Source: Candidatus Dormiibacterota bacterium
Lineage (GTDB): Bacteria > Chloroflexota > Dormibacteria > Aeolococcales > Bog-877
Direction of reading: 5' to 3'
Length of the DNA stretch: 62,331 nt
NCBI GenBank assembly: GCA_027313505.1
Contig: DAHVDN010000013.1
Span: 1-62,331 of the forward strand
Positions within the stretch are counted from its first letter, which is position 1. Each line of letters begins with the position of its first letter. The translations under genes were made by a program, and so were the position numbers. The notes beneath the pieces were generated by a model. That model was not told the DNA's origin. It worked only from the letters and a program-made list of their open reading frames with translations, and made no database searches. Positions 1-10,300 of this stretch are shown here, in pieces.

Positions 1-8
1 ACTGGACC

Positions 9-1280
9 ATGTCGACCATTTGTGATCGGAGGTCACTACAGGGACCGTCCCTTCCCAAACCTTCGGGCCCTCTCATCAGCTACTTCCACTTCCGTACCTT
101 CCCTACTCGCGAACCCTTCCCCGGCAAACCGCCTTTGGGTTCAAGCTTGATCTCCGGGGTCCGGGCACGGTGGAGCGGTGGGGCAGTCCTCGCCACGCTG
201 GTGATGGCCAGCTGCGGAGCCACTCCCTCAGCTAACCATCACCACCCTCACCCGACCCCCACGGCCAGCCAGCTCCCCTCCCCCTTCAACAGCCCGGTGG
301 CTAGCCCCGGCTCTCAAACTCTTAGCTGCCAGCTCCCGATCTACGGGTCCTCTGTCGTGGTTGGCTCCGGCGGAACTCAGGCGGCCGGGGGGTTTCTGGC
401 CCTCCCGTCGGGTTCTGTGACCCAGCAGTCCCTTACCGGCCTGACCCCCGTTTCGGGTCAGTTCGACGAGTGGCAAAGCGCGACCACCCCCACTCTCGTC
501 GGCGATTCGCCGGTAGAAACCTACGACTCCCTCTTGGGCAAGTGGATCCCAGCCACTCCGGCTGAGGTCGCTCCAACGGGGTCCCAGTACGCCTACGCGG
601 TGATCGGTGACATAAGCCAACCCCAGACCACCCCGGTGTACGTCCACTTGGTGACCATCTCCAGTGCCAGTGATGTGGTGGTCTATGCGAGCGGGCAGAC
701 CGAGGTGTTGGGCTGGGACCGGGGACAGATCCTTCTTGTCGACCACGTCCCCACAGCCTCGGTGACTACCGGGCTCAAGGCGCTGGACCCGGCGACCGAG
801 CAGATCCAAAGCCTGGAGCCCGACACCAGCGGTGTGGAATGGTATCTGGCTGGTGCCGGAGCCGTTTGGGGCGGCGAGCTCAACCCGTCGGACCCGGCGG
901 CCCCACAGGTGCAAGTCCCACAGGACGAGGTGCTGCGCTACGACCTTTCCACGGGCAGGGTTGAGGTTTGGTCCTATCACCAAGGCGACCAGGTGACGGT
1001 GGTCGGGACGACGGCTGCCGGGGACCCGTTGGAGCTTGTTCAGAGTCCCGCGCAGACCGTGCTGGAGGTGGCGACCTCGCCCAGCGCCTCCTCCTCCCTG
1101 CTGGCGGGGCCAGGGCTGGCGAGCAGCCAGGGACTGGCCGTCTACTCTACTTTCGCCGACTCCCACGGGACCTGGATAGGCACGGATCAGGGGCTGTACC
1201 TGCTAACGCCGGCTTTGCAGCTGATCCCCGAACAGTCCGGTAACTTCGCCAATGCGACCATCGTCGGAGGCTGCCAATGA
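9..1280 (+). CDS. Putative secreted lipoprotein of unknown function
   Basis: I do not recognise the family. The first ~50 residues look unlike a natural N-terminus. They are followed by a basic stretch, a hydrophobic run and a lipobox-like LVMASCGA with Cys69, so the true start is probably a TTG near position 144, giving a short lipoprotein signal. After the Cys comes a His/Pro/Ser/Thr linker (residues ~75-100), as in surface-tethered proteins. The rest is rich in Gly, Ser, Thr and Val with recurring beta-strand-like segments, possibly a beta-propeller, but no repeat is clear. It converges on the ABC exporter genes. The frame may also extend beyond the left edge of the window. Confidence 0.6.
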   Translation: MSTICDRRSLQGPSLPKPSGPLISYFHFRTFPTREPFPGKPPLGSSLISGVRARWSGGAVLATLVMASCGATPSANHHHPHPTPTASQLPSPFNSPVASPGSQTLSCQLPIYGSSVVVGSGGTQAAGGFLALPSGSVTQQSLTGLTPVSGQFDEWQSATTPTLVGDSPVETYDSLLGKWIPATPAEVAPTGSQYAYAVIGDISQPQTTPVYVHLVTISSASDVVVYASGQTEVLGWDRGQILLVDHVPTASVTTGLKALDPATEQIQSLEPDTSGVEWYLAGAGAVWGGELNPSDPAAPQVQVPQDEVLRYDLSTGRVEVWSYHQGDQVTVVGTTAAGDPLELVQSPAQTVLEVATSPSASSSLLAGPGLASSQGLAVYSTFADSHGTWIGTDQGLYLLTPALQLIPEQSGNFANATIVGGCQ

Positions 1281-1362
1281 GCATCCCTGAAGCGACGAGA
1301 GGGAAATGGTATGACCGAGTCGGCAGGTCAGCTCCAAAGCGTCAGCAAGCTGCCTGTTTCGG

Positions 1363-2514
1363 TCAGCCTCCCGATGGCTCGAAGCGAAAGGTGCGGACGG
1401 CCACCAGGAGCACTAACAACCCGACTCCGAGCAACACCAGCACGTCAGGAGTGACCTGACCCAGGGTCTGACCCTCGGCCATCAGCCCCCGCAGGCTGGA
1501 GCTGAAGTAGGTGAGCGGCATCACGATGGATAGCTTCTGCAGCCAAATCGGTGCTCCCGCAAGGGGATAGAAGACACCAGCAACGAAGAGCTGAGGCAGC
1601 GACACCAGGTTGGACATGACCACCGCGGCCTGCTCGCGGCGGGACAGAGCCGCTATCAGGAACCCACCGGCCAGGAAGCAGAGCGATCCCACCAGCAGGA
1701 CTAGGAGGACCACGAAGGGAGACGGCCCCAGTCCTATCCCGTAGATAAGGTGGCCAACCCCGAGCAGGACCGCGATTTGGATCACAACCAGCACCAGTTG
1801 CGAGACGACACTGGCTGCCAGAAAGACCCACACCGCTATGGGGGTGGCGCGGACCCGACGGAGCGTGCCCTGGTCCCGCTCGCCGACCAACCGCATACCC
1901 GCAGAGAGGCCGCCGGCCAGGACCGCGTAGGCCAGTACACCGGGCGCCAGGAACGCAATGTAGTTGGAGTTGGCCAATGAGTCAGAGTTCAACCCACCCG
2001 GCGAATGTATGGTCTGCACCACCCCGCGGGCCGCGGGGGGCCGGCTGAGGAGAACTTGATTGAGCGCCGCAATCGCGGCCTCGGCCTCCGCTGTCAGGGA
2101 GCCGTTTTCGGTGACGTTCCCGGAGTTCTCCAGGACTTTGACGGTGACCACACCCGGCCCTTGGGGGACGACCAGCAGTGCTAGTCCAACTTCATTGTTG
2201 AGCACCTGCTGGCGTGCTGTGGTAGTTGAGACCAGGTGCAAGTGGAACGAGCTGCCCGGCAATGCCCGACTGAAAACGGATAGGTACTGCGGTGGGCTCA
2301 CCAAGTCAACGGCCTGGGGTCCGCGCTGAAACAGCCCTCCGAAGATGACGATAAGCAGCAGCGGCACCAGAACGTTGAACACCAGCACCTGTCGGTTTCG
2401 GTAGAGGATCCGGACATTTGCCGAGCTCAGGGCCACCAGGGGGATCCATGGCCCCGTACCCAGCGGTCGTGCGAACTCGCTTGGGGCGTGCCCTGCCCCA
2501 TCGCCACCCATCAC
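1363..2514 (-). CDS. ABC-2 type transporter permease
   Basis: Membrane subunit (383 aa) of an ABC exporter. It has one N-terminal membrane helix (around residues 35-60), a long extracytoplasmic domain (about 65-175), and a C-terminal block of five or six helices (about 185-375). That block contains the GMRLVGERDQGTLRRVRATP-type coupling helix typical of ABC-2/DrrB-like permeases. The start overlaps the stop of the ATPase gene by 4 bp, so the two are translationally coupled. The substrate cannot be read from sequence; related pairs export drugs, lipids or antibiotics. Confidence 0.88.
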   Translation of the reverse strand: MMGGDGAGHAPSEFARPLGTGPWIPLVALSSANVRILYRNRQVLVFNVLVPLLLIVIFGGLFQRGPQAVDLVSPPQYLSVFSRALPGSSFHLHLVSTTTARQQVLNNEVGLALLVVPQGPGVVTVKVLENSGNVTENGSLTAEAEAAIAALNQVLLSRPPAARGVVQTIHSPGGLNSDSLANSNYIAFLAPGVLAYAVLAGGLSAGMRLVGERDQGTLRRVRATPIAVWVFLAASVVSQLVLVVIQIAVLLGVGHLIYGIGLGPSPFVVLLVLLVGSLCFLAGGFLIAALSRREQAAVVMSNLVSLPQLFVAGVFYPLAGAPIWLQKLSIVMPLTYFSSSLRGLMAEGQTLGQVTPDVLVLLGVGLLVLLVAVRTFRFEPSGG

Positions 2515-3440
2515 TCGGCGGCCTCCAGCCGACGCCCGACCGTCTCCAAGAAGACATCCTCGAGACTGGGCGGGCGGACCGTCATATCACGAAGTGCCGC
2601 CTCTCCGAAAGCGCCACCCACGGCCGCCAGAACCGATCCAACCTCCTTGGTCCGTAGTAACCAACGCCCAGCCTCGTAGCGGCTTGAGGTTAGGCCGGGG
2701 ATCTGGTCCATGGCGGCTTCCGCCGGTCCAGCCACACTGATCCTGGCGGCCGCCCCCAAATCAGCTACCAGACCGCTCGGTGTTCCCTGGGCCACCACCC
2801 GCCCGTGGTCGATGATCACCACCTGCTCGGCCAGCTCCTCGGCCTCTTCGATGTAATGCGTGGTCAGCAAGACCGTCCGCCCCTGGCGATGGAGTGCGCG
2901 GACCATTTGCCAGGTCTGTCGACGGCTTATCGGGTCGAGCCCCGTGGTGGGCTCATCCAGAACGACCAGTTCAGGGTCATTGCAGAGGGTAAGCGCGATC
3001 TGAAGGCGTCGCTTCTGGCCGCCGGACAATGCCGAGGCGCGCCGATTCAGCATCTCCTCGAGCTCAACTACCCTCAGCAAGGCGAGCGGATCTGCCTCAA
3101 AGCCATAGAGGCGACCGAACAGACGAAGGGTCTCACCGCAGGTGAGGTCGTCGTACAGTGCCCCCTCCTGGAGTTGGACACCAACGCGGCGTCGCGCCTC
3201 AAGAGGCCGCAAGCCAAGCACCCGAACCTCTCCTGAGTCGAACGGTTTGAGTCCCTCGATGATCTCCATAGTTGTGGTCTTACCGGCTCCGTTGGGGCCG
3301 AGCAGGGCGACAATTTGCCCCCGCTTGATCTCCAGGTCAATCCCGCGGACCGCATGCACCTCACCGTAGCTCTTGTGCAAATCGGAGACGAAGACCGCCA
3401 GCCCCTGTTGGTCCCTGGCACCCGGAAGTGGCGCTGGCAT
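2511..3440 (-). CDS. ABC transporter ATP-binding protein
   Basis: Nucleotide-binding subunit (309 aa) partnering the downstream permease. Walker A is GPNGAGKTTT, the signature is LSGGQKRRLQIAL, Walker B is LVVLDEPTTGLD, and the H-loop is TTHYIEEAEE. The C-terminal ~80 residues match the accessory region of DrrA-type exporter ATPases. I chose the ATG at 3440 because AGAAGGAG lies 8 bases upstream and the protein then begins just before the ABC domain. A much longer open frame upstream lacks family similarity and overlaps the opposite-strand gene. Confidence 0.9.
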   Translation of the reverse strand: MPAPLPGARDQQGLAVFVSDLHKSYGEVHAVRGIDLEIKRGQIVALLGPNGAGKTTTMEIIEGLKPFDSGEVRVLGLRPLEARRRVGVQLQEGALYDDLTCGETLRLFGRLYGFEADPLALLRVVELEEMLNRRASALSGGQKRRLQIALTLCNDPELVVLDEPTTGLDPISRRQTWQMVRALHRQGRTVLLTTHYIEEAEELAEQVVIIDHGRVVAQGTPSGLVADLGAAARISVAGPAEAAMDQIPGLTSSRYEAGRWLLRTKEVGSVLAAVGGAFGEAALRDMTVRPPSLEDVFLETVGRRLEAAE

Positions 3441-3560
3441 CGGCTCGCTCCTTCTCCGCCCCCTCAAGCTGCTGCGCAGAATAGCAGTCCCGAAGTGCCC
3501 GCCCATCCCCGTCCAGATCGGGCGCGGCACCCGACTCAAGCCCGCCGTAACCTGACCGCT

Positions 3561-4439
3561 ATGCGGAAGCTTTGGAACAAGTTGCAGCGCACCCTCCCAA
3601 TTCAGGTGGGGGCGCGCTATCTTCGGACTAACGGACCCAATCAGGCGACCCTGATTGCCTGGAACCTGCTGTTCGCGATCTTCCCGATCACGTTGCTGGC
3701 GGTCACCCTGGCGGGGCTGGTCTTTCACGACCCGGCGGCTGGCAAGGCGGTGGCCAAGGCCGTGGCCTCAATTCTGCCCGAGGGGAGAGGGAGCGCGGTG
3801 CTGTCCGCGTTGGCCACCTTTCATCGGGACTCGGGGGTCATGGCGATAGTCGGAGGGGTGGGCCTTCTGTGGTCTGGGAGCTCCCTGTTCGGTGCGATGG
3901 ACCAGGGATTCGCCGCCATCTCGGGAGCTTCGGCGAGAGGCTTCTTAGGCCAGAAGCTGATGAGCGTTGGCATGATAGTGCTCTTTACGGTCCTGGCCGT
4001 GCCGGTGGTGCTCAGCTCCAGCGCCCTGGCGGTATTCGAGTCGCTGCCGGGAGTCCCCTCGTGGCTGCACTCGGGGCCGCTCGCTCTTCTGATCCAGCTG
4101 CTACTGGCGGTCGCAGTCGGCACCGTGTTGTTCACCGCCATCTACCACCTGGTGCCCAAGTGGCACGGCAGGCTGGCATCGTCGGTGAAGGGAGGACTCA
4201 CCGCCGGTATCGTCTTTGAGGGGTTGAGCCTTCTCTTTCCCCTGTACTTTCACCTGGAGCACGGTTTCAGCTCCTATGGCTCGACCTTCGGGCTCTTCTT
4301 TCTCATTCTCGCCTACGCATTCTTGGTGGCCCAGATCATCGCCTTGGGCTACACCGTGGTTGTGGTGAGTAGCGAGGGGCCCGTCGCGGCGGCGGGATCC
4401 TCCCCCGACGGGACGGCTCAGCCCCCACCATCAGCGTGA
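3561..4439 (+). CDS. YihY/virulence factor BrkB family membrane protein
   Basis: Inner-membrane protein (292 aa) with about six helices. The family N-terminal pattern is present (NQATLIAWNLLFAIFPITLL, the equivalent of the A-x-S-YYxLFSLFP region), as is the C-terminal pattern SYGSTFGLFFLILAYAFLVA. Members were once called ribonuclease BN, but that activity belongs to another protein; their role is unknown, possibly transport or envelope maintenance. I chose the ATG at 3561 because the sequence before it overlaps the ABC gene and is not family-like. Confidence 0.85.
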   Translation: MRKLWNKLQRTLPIQVGARYLRTNGPNQATLIAWNLLFAIFPITLLAVTLAGLVFHDPAAGKAVAKAVASILPEGRGSAVLSALATFHRDSGVMAIVGGVGLLWSGSSLFGAMDQGFAAISGASARGFLGQKLMSVGMIVLFTVLAVPVVLSSSALAVFESLPGVPSWLHSGPLALLIQLLLAVAVGTVLFTAIYHLVPKWHGRLASSVKGGLTAGIVFEGLSLLFPLYFHLEHGFSSYGSTFGLFFLILAYAFLVAQIIALGYTVVVVSSEGPVAAAGSSPDGTAQPPPSA

Positions 4440-4533
4440 CGTCTCTCCGCCGCACATTCCCTGACCCGCCAGGGGCAAGGGGGAACTGCCATTTGCAGGT
4501 CACCGCCCGCGGATGGTTGAGTTGCACGCGTGA

Positions 4534-4562
4534 TTGACAACCTGATGGGTTCCCTATTTCGA
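4534..4562 (+). promoter_or_regulatory. Possible sigma-70 promoter for the MFS gene
   Basis: A perfect TTGACA at 4534-4539 is followed after 17 bases by TTTCGA, or after 15 bases by TATTTC. It sits about 145 bp before the MFS start in the 265-bp gap after the YihY gene. The -10 match is poor, so only the -35 box is notable. Confidence 0.3.
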
Positions 4563-4704
4563 CGGTGGCCTTGGGGCGGAACCTTGAGCCTGTGAGTCAG
4601 CCGGGAAGGAGACGGGGCTGAATGCTTCGGCCGAAGGACCAACACGATGAGCCACGGCGACTCACAGGCAACTTGCGGGTGCAGCCGCCGGAGCAACTGC
4701 GGTA

Positions 4705-6228
4705 ATGGCGGAGCGCACCCAATCGCCGAGGACCGGGTTGGCCCTGCTGGTGATCATGATCGGTGTCCTGATGGCCGCGGTCGACACAACGATAGTGGTG
4801 CTGGCCCTTCCGGAGATGGAGCGCGCGCTTCACGTGCCGCTGTCCGGAGTCATATGGGTCATCATCGGATACCTCCTGGTGATCACCTTGCTGGCGACCC
4901 AGGTGGGCCGGCTGGGAGACATGTTCGGTCGGGTGCGCATGTACAAGGCGGGCTTCCTGGTCTTCATCGCCGGGTCCGCGCTCTGCGCCCTTGCCGGCAA
5001 TGAAGCGACCATCATCGGCTTCCGCGTTATCCAGGGCATCGGCGGAGCCCTGATCACCGCCAACAGCGGGGCGGTGATCGCCGACACCTTCCCCCCCGAG
5101 TCCAGGGGCCGTGCCTACGGATTCAACAGCATCGGTTGGAATGTCGGGGCGATCCTGGGCATTCTGCTGGGAGGACTCATCATCACCTACGTGTCCTGGC
5201 GCTGGATCTTCTGGATCAACGTCCCCGCCGGGCTGATCGCGTTCGCAATGGCCGCTCGGGTTCTGCACGATTCGGGAAGACGTCAGCGCCAGCGGCTGGA
5301 CTACGCAGGGATGATCACATTGGGAGGCGGGCTCTTCGGGGTGCTCTGGGCGATCACCTCACTGGCGACTTCGTCATTCTCCGCGACGGTGGTGCTGTTT
5401 CTGCTGGGTGGACTCTTACTGATGACTGCCTTTGTAGTCGTCGAACGACGCATCAGCTACCCCATGGTCGACCTCTCCCTCTTTCGCATTCCCAGCATGA
5501 GCCCCACACTTTCGGCGTCCCTGTTCCAAGGGCTAGCCAACTTCGCCGTTCTGTTCTTGGTGATCATGTACCTGCAGGGGGTTCGTCAGCTAAGCCCCCT
5601 GCACGCCTCCTTGCTGCTGGTGCCCGGATACCTGGTCGGAGCGGTCGTGGGGCCATTCGCCGGCAGACTGTCGGATAGGATCGGTGTGGTTTGGCCCGCC
5701 ACCGCAGGGCTGTTGGTGGAGATTCTCGCGCTTTTGGTCTATGCCCAACTGGGCGTCAGCACGCCCCTTCTTGTGGTCGCTATGGCAGCCGTGATCAATG
5801 GCATCGGTGGTGGTTTCTTCTTCCCCGCCAACAACGCCGCGGTGATGAAGGCGGCCCCGGGTCGCAGCTTCGGGACCGCCTCTGGAATGCTTCGAACCTT
5901 CTCCAACGTCGGGATGGTCTTCTCATTCTCCGTGGCCATCCTGGTTGCCGCCCGATCGATCCCCAAAGGACTGGCCTTCGCCATTTTCGTCGGCACAACC
6001 AGGCTGCGGCCCCAACTCGCCGGGGTGTTCACCAGCGGACTCCATGCCGCCTTCTACTCGTCCATGGTCTTCATGGCGACGGCCATGGTGCTCTCCGGAT
6101 CCCAGGTGCTCCGACGACGGGGCCGTTCCCGGCTCAAGACTTTCCGCGAGGGAGGGGCGGTCCTTGGGGCTGGGGATGCCGGCCCGCCTGTAGCGGCCCT
6201 GGGGGGCCAGGAGCACTCGAAGCGCTGA
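4705..6228 (+). CDS. MFS transporter, DHA2 (EmrB/QacA) type
   Basis: Proton-driven drug or metabolite exporter of 507 aa with about 14 hydrophobic segments, the count of the 14-TMS DHA2 family. The N-terminal motif with an Asp in helix 1 is present (MAAVDTTIVVLALPEME). So are motif A (GRLGDMFGRVRMY) and antiporter motif C (GWNVGAILGILLGG) followed by SWRWIFWINVPAG. It stands alone between a YihY gene and a convergent HMG-CoA lyase gene, with no adjacent regulator, so the substrate is unknown. The last ~40 residues are a polar cytoplasmic tail. Confidence 0.9.
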   Translation: MAERTQSPRTGLALLVIMIGVLMAAVDTTIVVLALPEMERALHVPLSGVIWVIIGYLLVITLLATQVGRLGDMFGRVRMYKAGFLVFIAGSALCALAGNEATIIGFRVIQGIGGALITANSGAVIADTFPPESRGRAYGFNSIGWNVGAILGILLGGLIITYVSWRWIFWINVPAGLIAFAMAARVLHDSGRRQRQRLDYAGMITLGGGLFGVLWAITSLATSSFSATVVLFLLGGLLLMTAFVVVERRISYPMVDLSLFRIPSMSPTLSASLFQGLANFAVLFLVIMYLQGVRQLSPLHASLLLVPGYLVGAVVGPFAGRLSDRIGVVWPATAGLLVEILALLVYAQLGVSTPLLVVAMAAVINGIGGGFFFPANNAAVMKAAPGRSFGTASGMLRTFSNVGMVFSFSVAILVAARSIPKGLAFAIFVGTTRLRPQLAGVFTSGLHAAFYSSMVFMATAMVLSGSQVLRRRGRSRLKTFREGGAVLGAGDAGPPVAALGGQEHSKR

Positions 6229-6321
6229 ATCGTCGAGCTCCGGCTTGCGCGATATCCGGCGGCGACCTCTGAACGGAGCCGGATCTCCGGTTAATCGGGC
6301 CAGAGGAGGTGACGGGGCCGG

Positions 6322-7278
6322 TCAGCCCTCCGGCGACGAAGGAGCCGGCATACCGGACCAGACTCCGGCGCGATACAACCTGCCTGGAAGCGGTTCACCC
6401 AGCAGCCGCTCGAGGTACTCGGCGGTCTGGCAGAGGCCGGTCAGGTCGGCACCCGTGCGCGCACCGACCCGGGTCAGCATATGGAGAAGATCTTCGCTGC
6501 AGACATTACCGGTGGCCCGAGGAGCAAAGGGACAGCCGCCGATTCCGCCGATCGAGCCCTCAAATCGGCGGATCCCGGTCTCGTATGCCGCCAGGACGTT
6601 GGCAAGTCCCATCGCCCGCGTGTCATGAAAGTGGAGCGACATCTGCTCTGTGGGGATGCCGGAGCGCAGCAGCAGCTCAATCAAGGAACTCACCTGCCTG
6701 GGATCGGCCACTCCTATGGTGTCCGCGATGCCGATCTCTGCAACTCCGAGCTCCTGACAGCTGTCAGCGAGCTCTGCTACGCGGTCCTGGTCTACCCGGC
6801 CTTCGAAGGGACAGCCAAAGGCGACACTCAAGCCAACGTCGAAGAGGCAACCGCTCGCCCTGGCGGTCCCCGCCATCGCCTCCAACTCTGACAGCGTCTC
6901 CGCCACCGAGTGGTTGAGGTTCCGGCGATTGAAGCTCTCCGTAACCGCCAGGTTGGCGACCACATGTCGGACCCCTGTCTCCAGCGCCCGCTCTAGCCCC
7001 CTCGGGTTCGGCACCAAGACCCGCACGCGGTGCAGGACGGCCTGCCCCCTGGCATCGATCAGACGCGCAATCAGCGCGTCAGCATCGGCCATCCGCGGCA
7101 CCCAGGCTGGGGAGACGAAGGAGGTGACCTCCACCTGATCGACTCCGCAGTCAAGAAGGCGTTCGACCAGCTCAAGCTTGGACTCGGTGGTCACCTCTTG
7201 GGCCAGATTCTGGAGCCCGTCCCGGGGTCCCACCTCGGTGAAGAAGAGCGCCGGAGAGGTTCGCGGTGAAAATTCCAT
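6322..7278 (-). CDS. mvaB: Hydroxymethylglutaryl-CoA lyase
   Basis: Cleaves HMG-CoA to acetyl-CoA and acetoacetate, the last step of leucine catabolism (318 aa, normal for the family). The N-terminal EVGPRDGLQN carries the active-site Arg-Asp of the DRE-TIM family. HFHDTRAMGLANVLAA holds the metal-binding His pair. GGIGGCPFAPRATGNVCSED matches the HMGL signature with its catalytic Cys. It is divergent from the formate dehydrogenase operon, 89 bp away. No clear ribosome site precedes the ATG, and no other leucine-degradation genes lie nearby. Confidence 0.9.
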   Translation of the reverse strand: MEFSPRTSPALFFTEVGPRDGLQNLAQEVTTESKLELVERLLDCGVDQVEVTSFVSPAWVPRMADADALIARLIDARGQAVLHRVRVLVPNPRGLERALETGVRHVVANLAVTESFNRRNLNHSVAETLSELEAMAGTARASGCLFDVGLSVAFGCPFEGRVDQDRVAELADSCQELGVAEIGIADTIGVADPRQVSSLIELLLRSGIPTEQMSLHFHDTRAMGLANVLAAYETGIRRFEGSIGGIGGCPFAPRATGNVCSEDLLHMLTRVGARTGADLTGLCQTAEYLERLLGEPLPGRLYRAGVWSGMPAPSSPEG

Positions 7279-7309
7279 CTAAGCCGCCAGTCTAAGCCGC
7301 CGCAGGCGG

Positions 7310-7328
7310 CAGGATCCGAGGTATCCTG
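7310..7328. promoter_or_regulatory. Small inverted repeat in the mvaB/fdhA divergent region
   Basis: CAGGAT and ATCCTG arms (6 bp) are separated by 7 bases within the 89-bp divergent region. It could be an operator for either gene; the short arms make chance possible. Confidence 0.25.
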
Positions 7329-7367
7329 GCTGCCAGCTACGACTCGATCCTGGAAGCTGGAGGCCAA

Positions 7368-10300
7368 ATGGCGATCAGGCGGAGCTTGCGAATGTGGCCG
7401 GCGCTGCGCCAGCTCACTGAGAATGACCTCTTGGGCCTCGGGACCGCTGCCACCTCGGAGAAGACCCGGTCCCTCCAGGCCAGGACCGAAACCGCCGACC
7501 GAGTGGTTCCCTCGATCTGCCCCTACTGTGCCGTGGGCTGTGGGCAGCTGGTGTACGTGCGGGATCAGCGGGTGATCCAGATCGAAGGTGACCCGGCCAG
7601 CCCGCTATCCAGAGGCAGGTTGTGCCCAAAGGGATCCGCCACCAAGGAGTTGGTGACATCTCCGCTGCGCCAGACAACTGTCAGGTACCGGCGCCCGCAT
7701 GGCACCGCCTGGGAGGAGATATCCCTCGACCAAGCGATGGACATGATCGCGGACCGGTTGATCAAGACCAGGGCCGACACCTTCGAAGAGGTGGACCAAC
7801 AGGGTCGACCACTGCGCAGGACGATGGCCATTGCCAGCCTCGGCGGGGCCACCATCGACAACGAGGAGAACTACCTCTGGCGCAAGCTGATGGTCGGGCT
7901 CGGCGTCGTCCAGGTGGAGAACCAGGCCCGAATATGACACTCGGCCACCGTTCCCGGTCTGGGGACATCATTCGGTAGGGGTGGAGCCACCACCTTTCCT
8001 GGGGACCTCAAGAACTCTGACTGCATTGTTGTGATGGGGTCGAACATGGCCGAATGTCACCCGGTCGCCTTCCAGTGGGTGGTGGAAGCAAAGCAGAACG
8101 GTGGAAAGCTGATCCACGTCGATCCCCGGTTCACCAGGACGAGCGCTTTGGCCGATCGGCACATTCCCATAAGGGCAGGTAGCGACATAGCGTTCCTGGG
8201 CGGCCTCATCCATTACGTCCTGGAGCACCAGCGCTACTTCCCCGAGTATGTCCGCAGCTACACCAATGCGGCCACCATCATCGATGAACGCTTCCTCGAC
8301 ACCGAGGACCTGGACGGCTTCTTTTCAGGGTGGAATCCCAAGGAACGGCGCTACGACAACTCCAGCTGGCAGTACGCGGGAGGAGTGATCCACGCGGCAG
8401 CCGGCCAACGCACCGCCCCCGGGGCGCTGGAGAGGGCAACGGTGGTCGGGGGCTCTCCGCCCCAAGAGGACCCCACCCTGCAGCACCCCCGCTGCGTCTT
8501 CCAACTGCTCACAAGACACTTCGAACGCTACACCCCAGAGATGGTGGAGAAGGTTACCGGCGTTTCCCGGGCCGCCTTCTTGGAGTTGGCCCAGACCATA
8601 TGCGACAACTCGGGCCGCGAGCGCACCACTGCATTCGTCTACGCCGTTGGTTGGACTCAGCACACCGCCGGCGCACAGTTCATTAGGACCGCCGCCATCC
8701 TCCAACTGCTGCTCGGCAACATGGGCCGGACGGGGGGTGGCATTTTGGCGCTTCGGGGCCACGCAAACATCCAGGGCGCTACCGACATCGCGACCCTATT
8801 CGACGTGCTTCCAGGGTACATTCCGGTTCCCAAAGTGGATGACCCAACGGACTTGGGGGAGTTCTGTTCCCTGAATGGAGGGGCGGCAGGCGGCTACTGG
8901 GGCAACCTGCAGAACTACCTGGTGTCGCTGCTCAAGGCCTACTGGGGAGACGCTGCGACAGCGGATAACCAGTATGGCTTTGAGTACCTCCACCGCCTCA
9001 CCGGCGACCACTCGACATACCAGAGCACCCTGGGCATGGTGGACAAGACCGTGCGCGGCTTCTTCGTTCTTGGGGAGAACCCCGCGGTCGGTTCGGCGCA
9101 CGGCGGTCTGCACCGCAAGGGTCTGCGGAATCTCGAGTGGCTGGTGGTCCGGGACCTGTACGAAATCGAGACCGCCAGCTTTTGGTACGACTCGCCCGAG
9201 ATCGCGTCCGGAGAGCTCCGCCCTGAGGACATCGATACCGAAGTGTTCCTGCTCCCCGCTGCCGCGCATACTGAGAAGAGTGGGTCGTTCACCAACACCC
9301 AGCGGCTCCTGCAGTGGCACGAACAGGCGGTTGAGCCTCCTGGCGACTGCAGGTCCGAGCTGTGGTTCGCCTACTGGCTCGGAGAGCGCATCAGGCGAAA
9401 GCTGGCCCAGCGGGAAGATCCCCGTGACGCGGCCATCCTCAAACTGAACTGGAACTACCCACTTCTTCAACCCGGCGGCGATCCGGATCCGCACCATGTG
9501 CTTCGTGAGATCTGTGGCTGGGATGGACAGGGAACCTCCCTGCCAGGTTTGGGCGCAGTTCGCGGGGACGGCTCCACCACCTGCGGCTGCTGGATCTATG
9601 CAGGTGCCTTCGCAGGCGGGACGAACCTGACATCGCGGCGGCGTCCCCATTGGGAGCAGAACTGGGTGGCTCTGGATTGGGGCTGGGCCTGGCCGATGAA
9701 CCGTCGCATCCTTTACAACCGCGCCTCGGCGGACCCGGAAGGACGGCCGTGGTCGGAGCGCAAGCGGTATGTCGAGTGGGACGAGAAGACCTGTCGATGG
9801 ATAGGGCCCGACACCCCCGACTTTCCACTCGATCGGAGGCCGGACTTTCAGCCAAGTCCGGGGGCGACCGCGGAGAATAGCCTGAGCGGTGATCGCCCCT
9901 TCATCATGCAATCCGATGGCAGAGGCTGGCTGTTCGCACCCAGCGGACTGGTGGATGGCCCGCTGCCAACTCACTACGAGCCGCAAGAGTCCCCACTCAG
10001 GAATGCGCTCTACGAGCAGGAGCGGAATCCGGGTCGACAGCTGTTCAGGCGCGTGGACAATCCCTACCACCCATCCGCGGGAGAACCCGGCAGTGAGGAG
10101 TTCCCGTTCGTGGTCACCACCTACCGACTCACAGAGCACCACACCGCGGGCGGCATGAGCAGATTCCTGTCCCGGCTCAGCCAGCTGCAGCCCGAGATGT
10201 TCTGCGAGGTGAGTCCGGAGTTGGCGGCCGAGCGAGGGCTCCGGCCCGGGGGTTGGGCCACCATCGTGACGTTGCGTGCCTCTATCGAGGCCAGGGTGCT

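Noticed and set aside
228-1166. Long minus-strand frame opposite the first lipoprotein gene
   Set aside because: Composition is Arg/Gly-rich as expected of an antisense shadow; no start site or domain.
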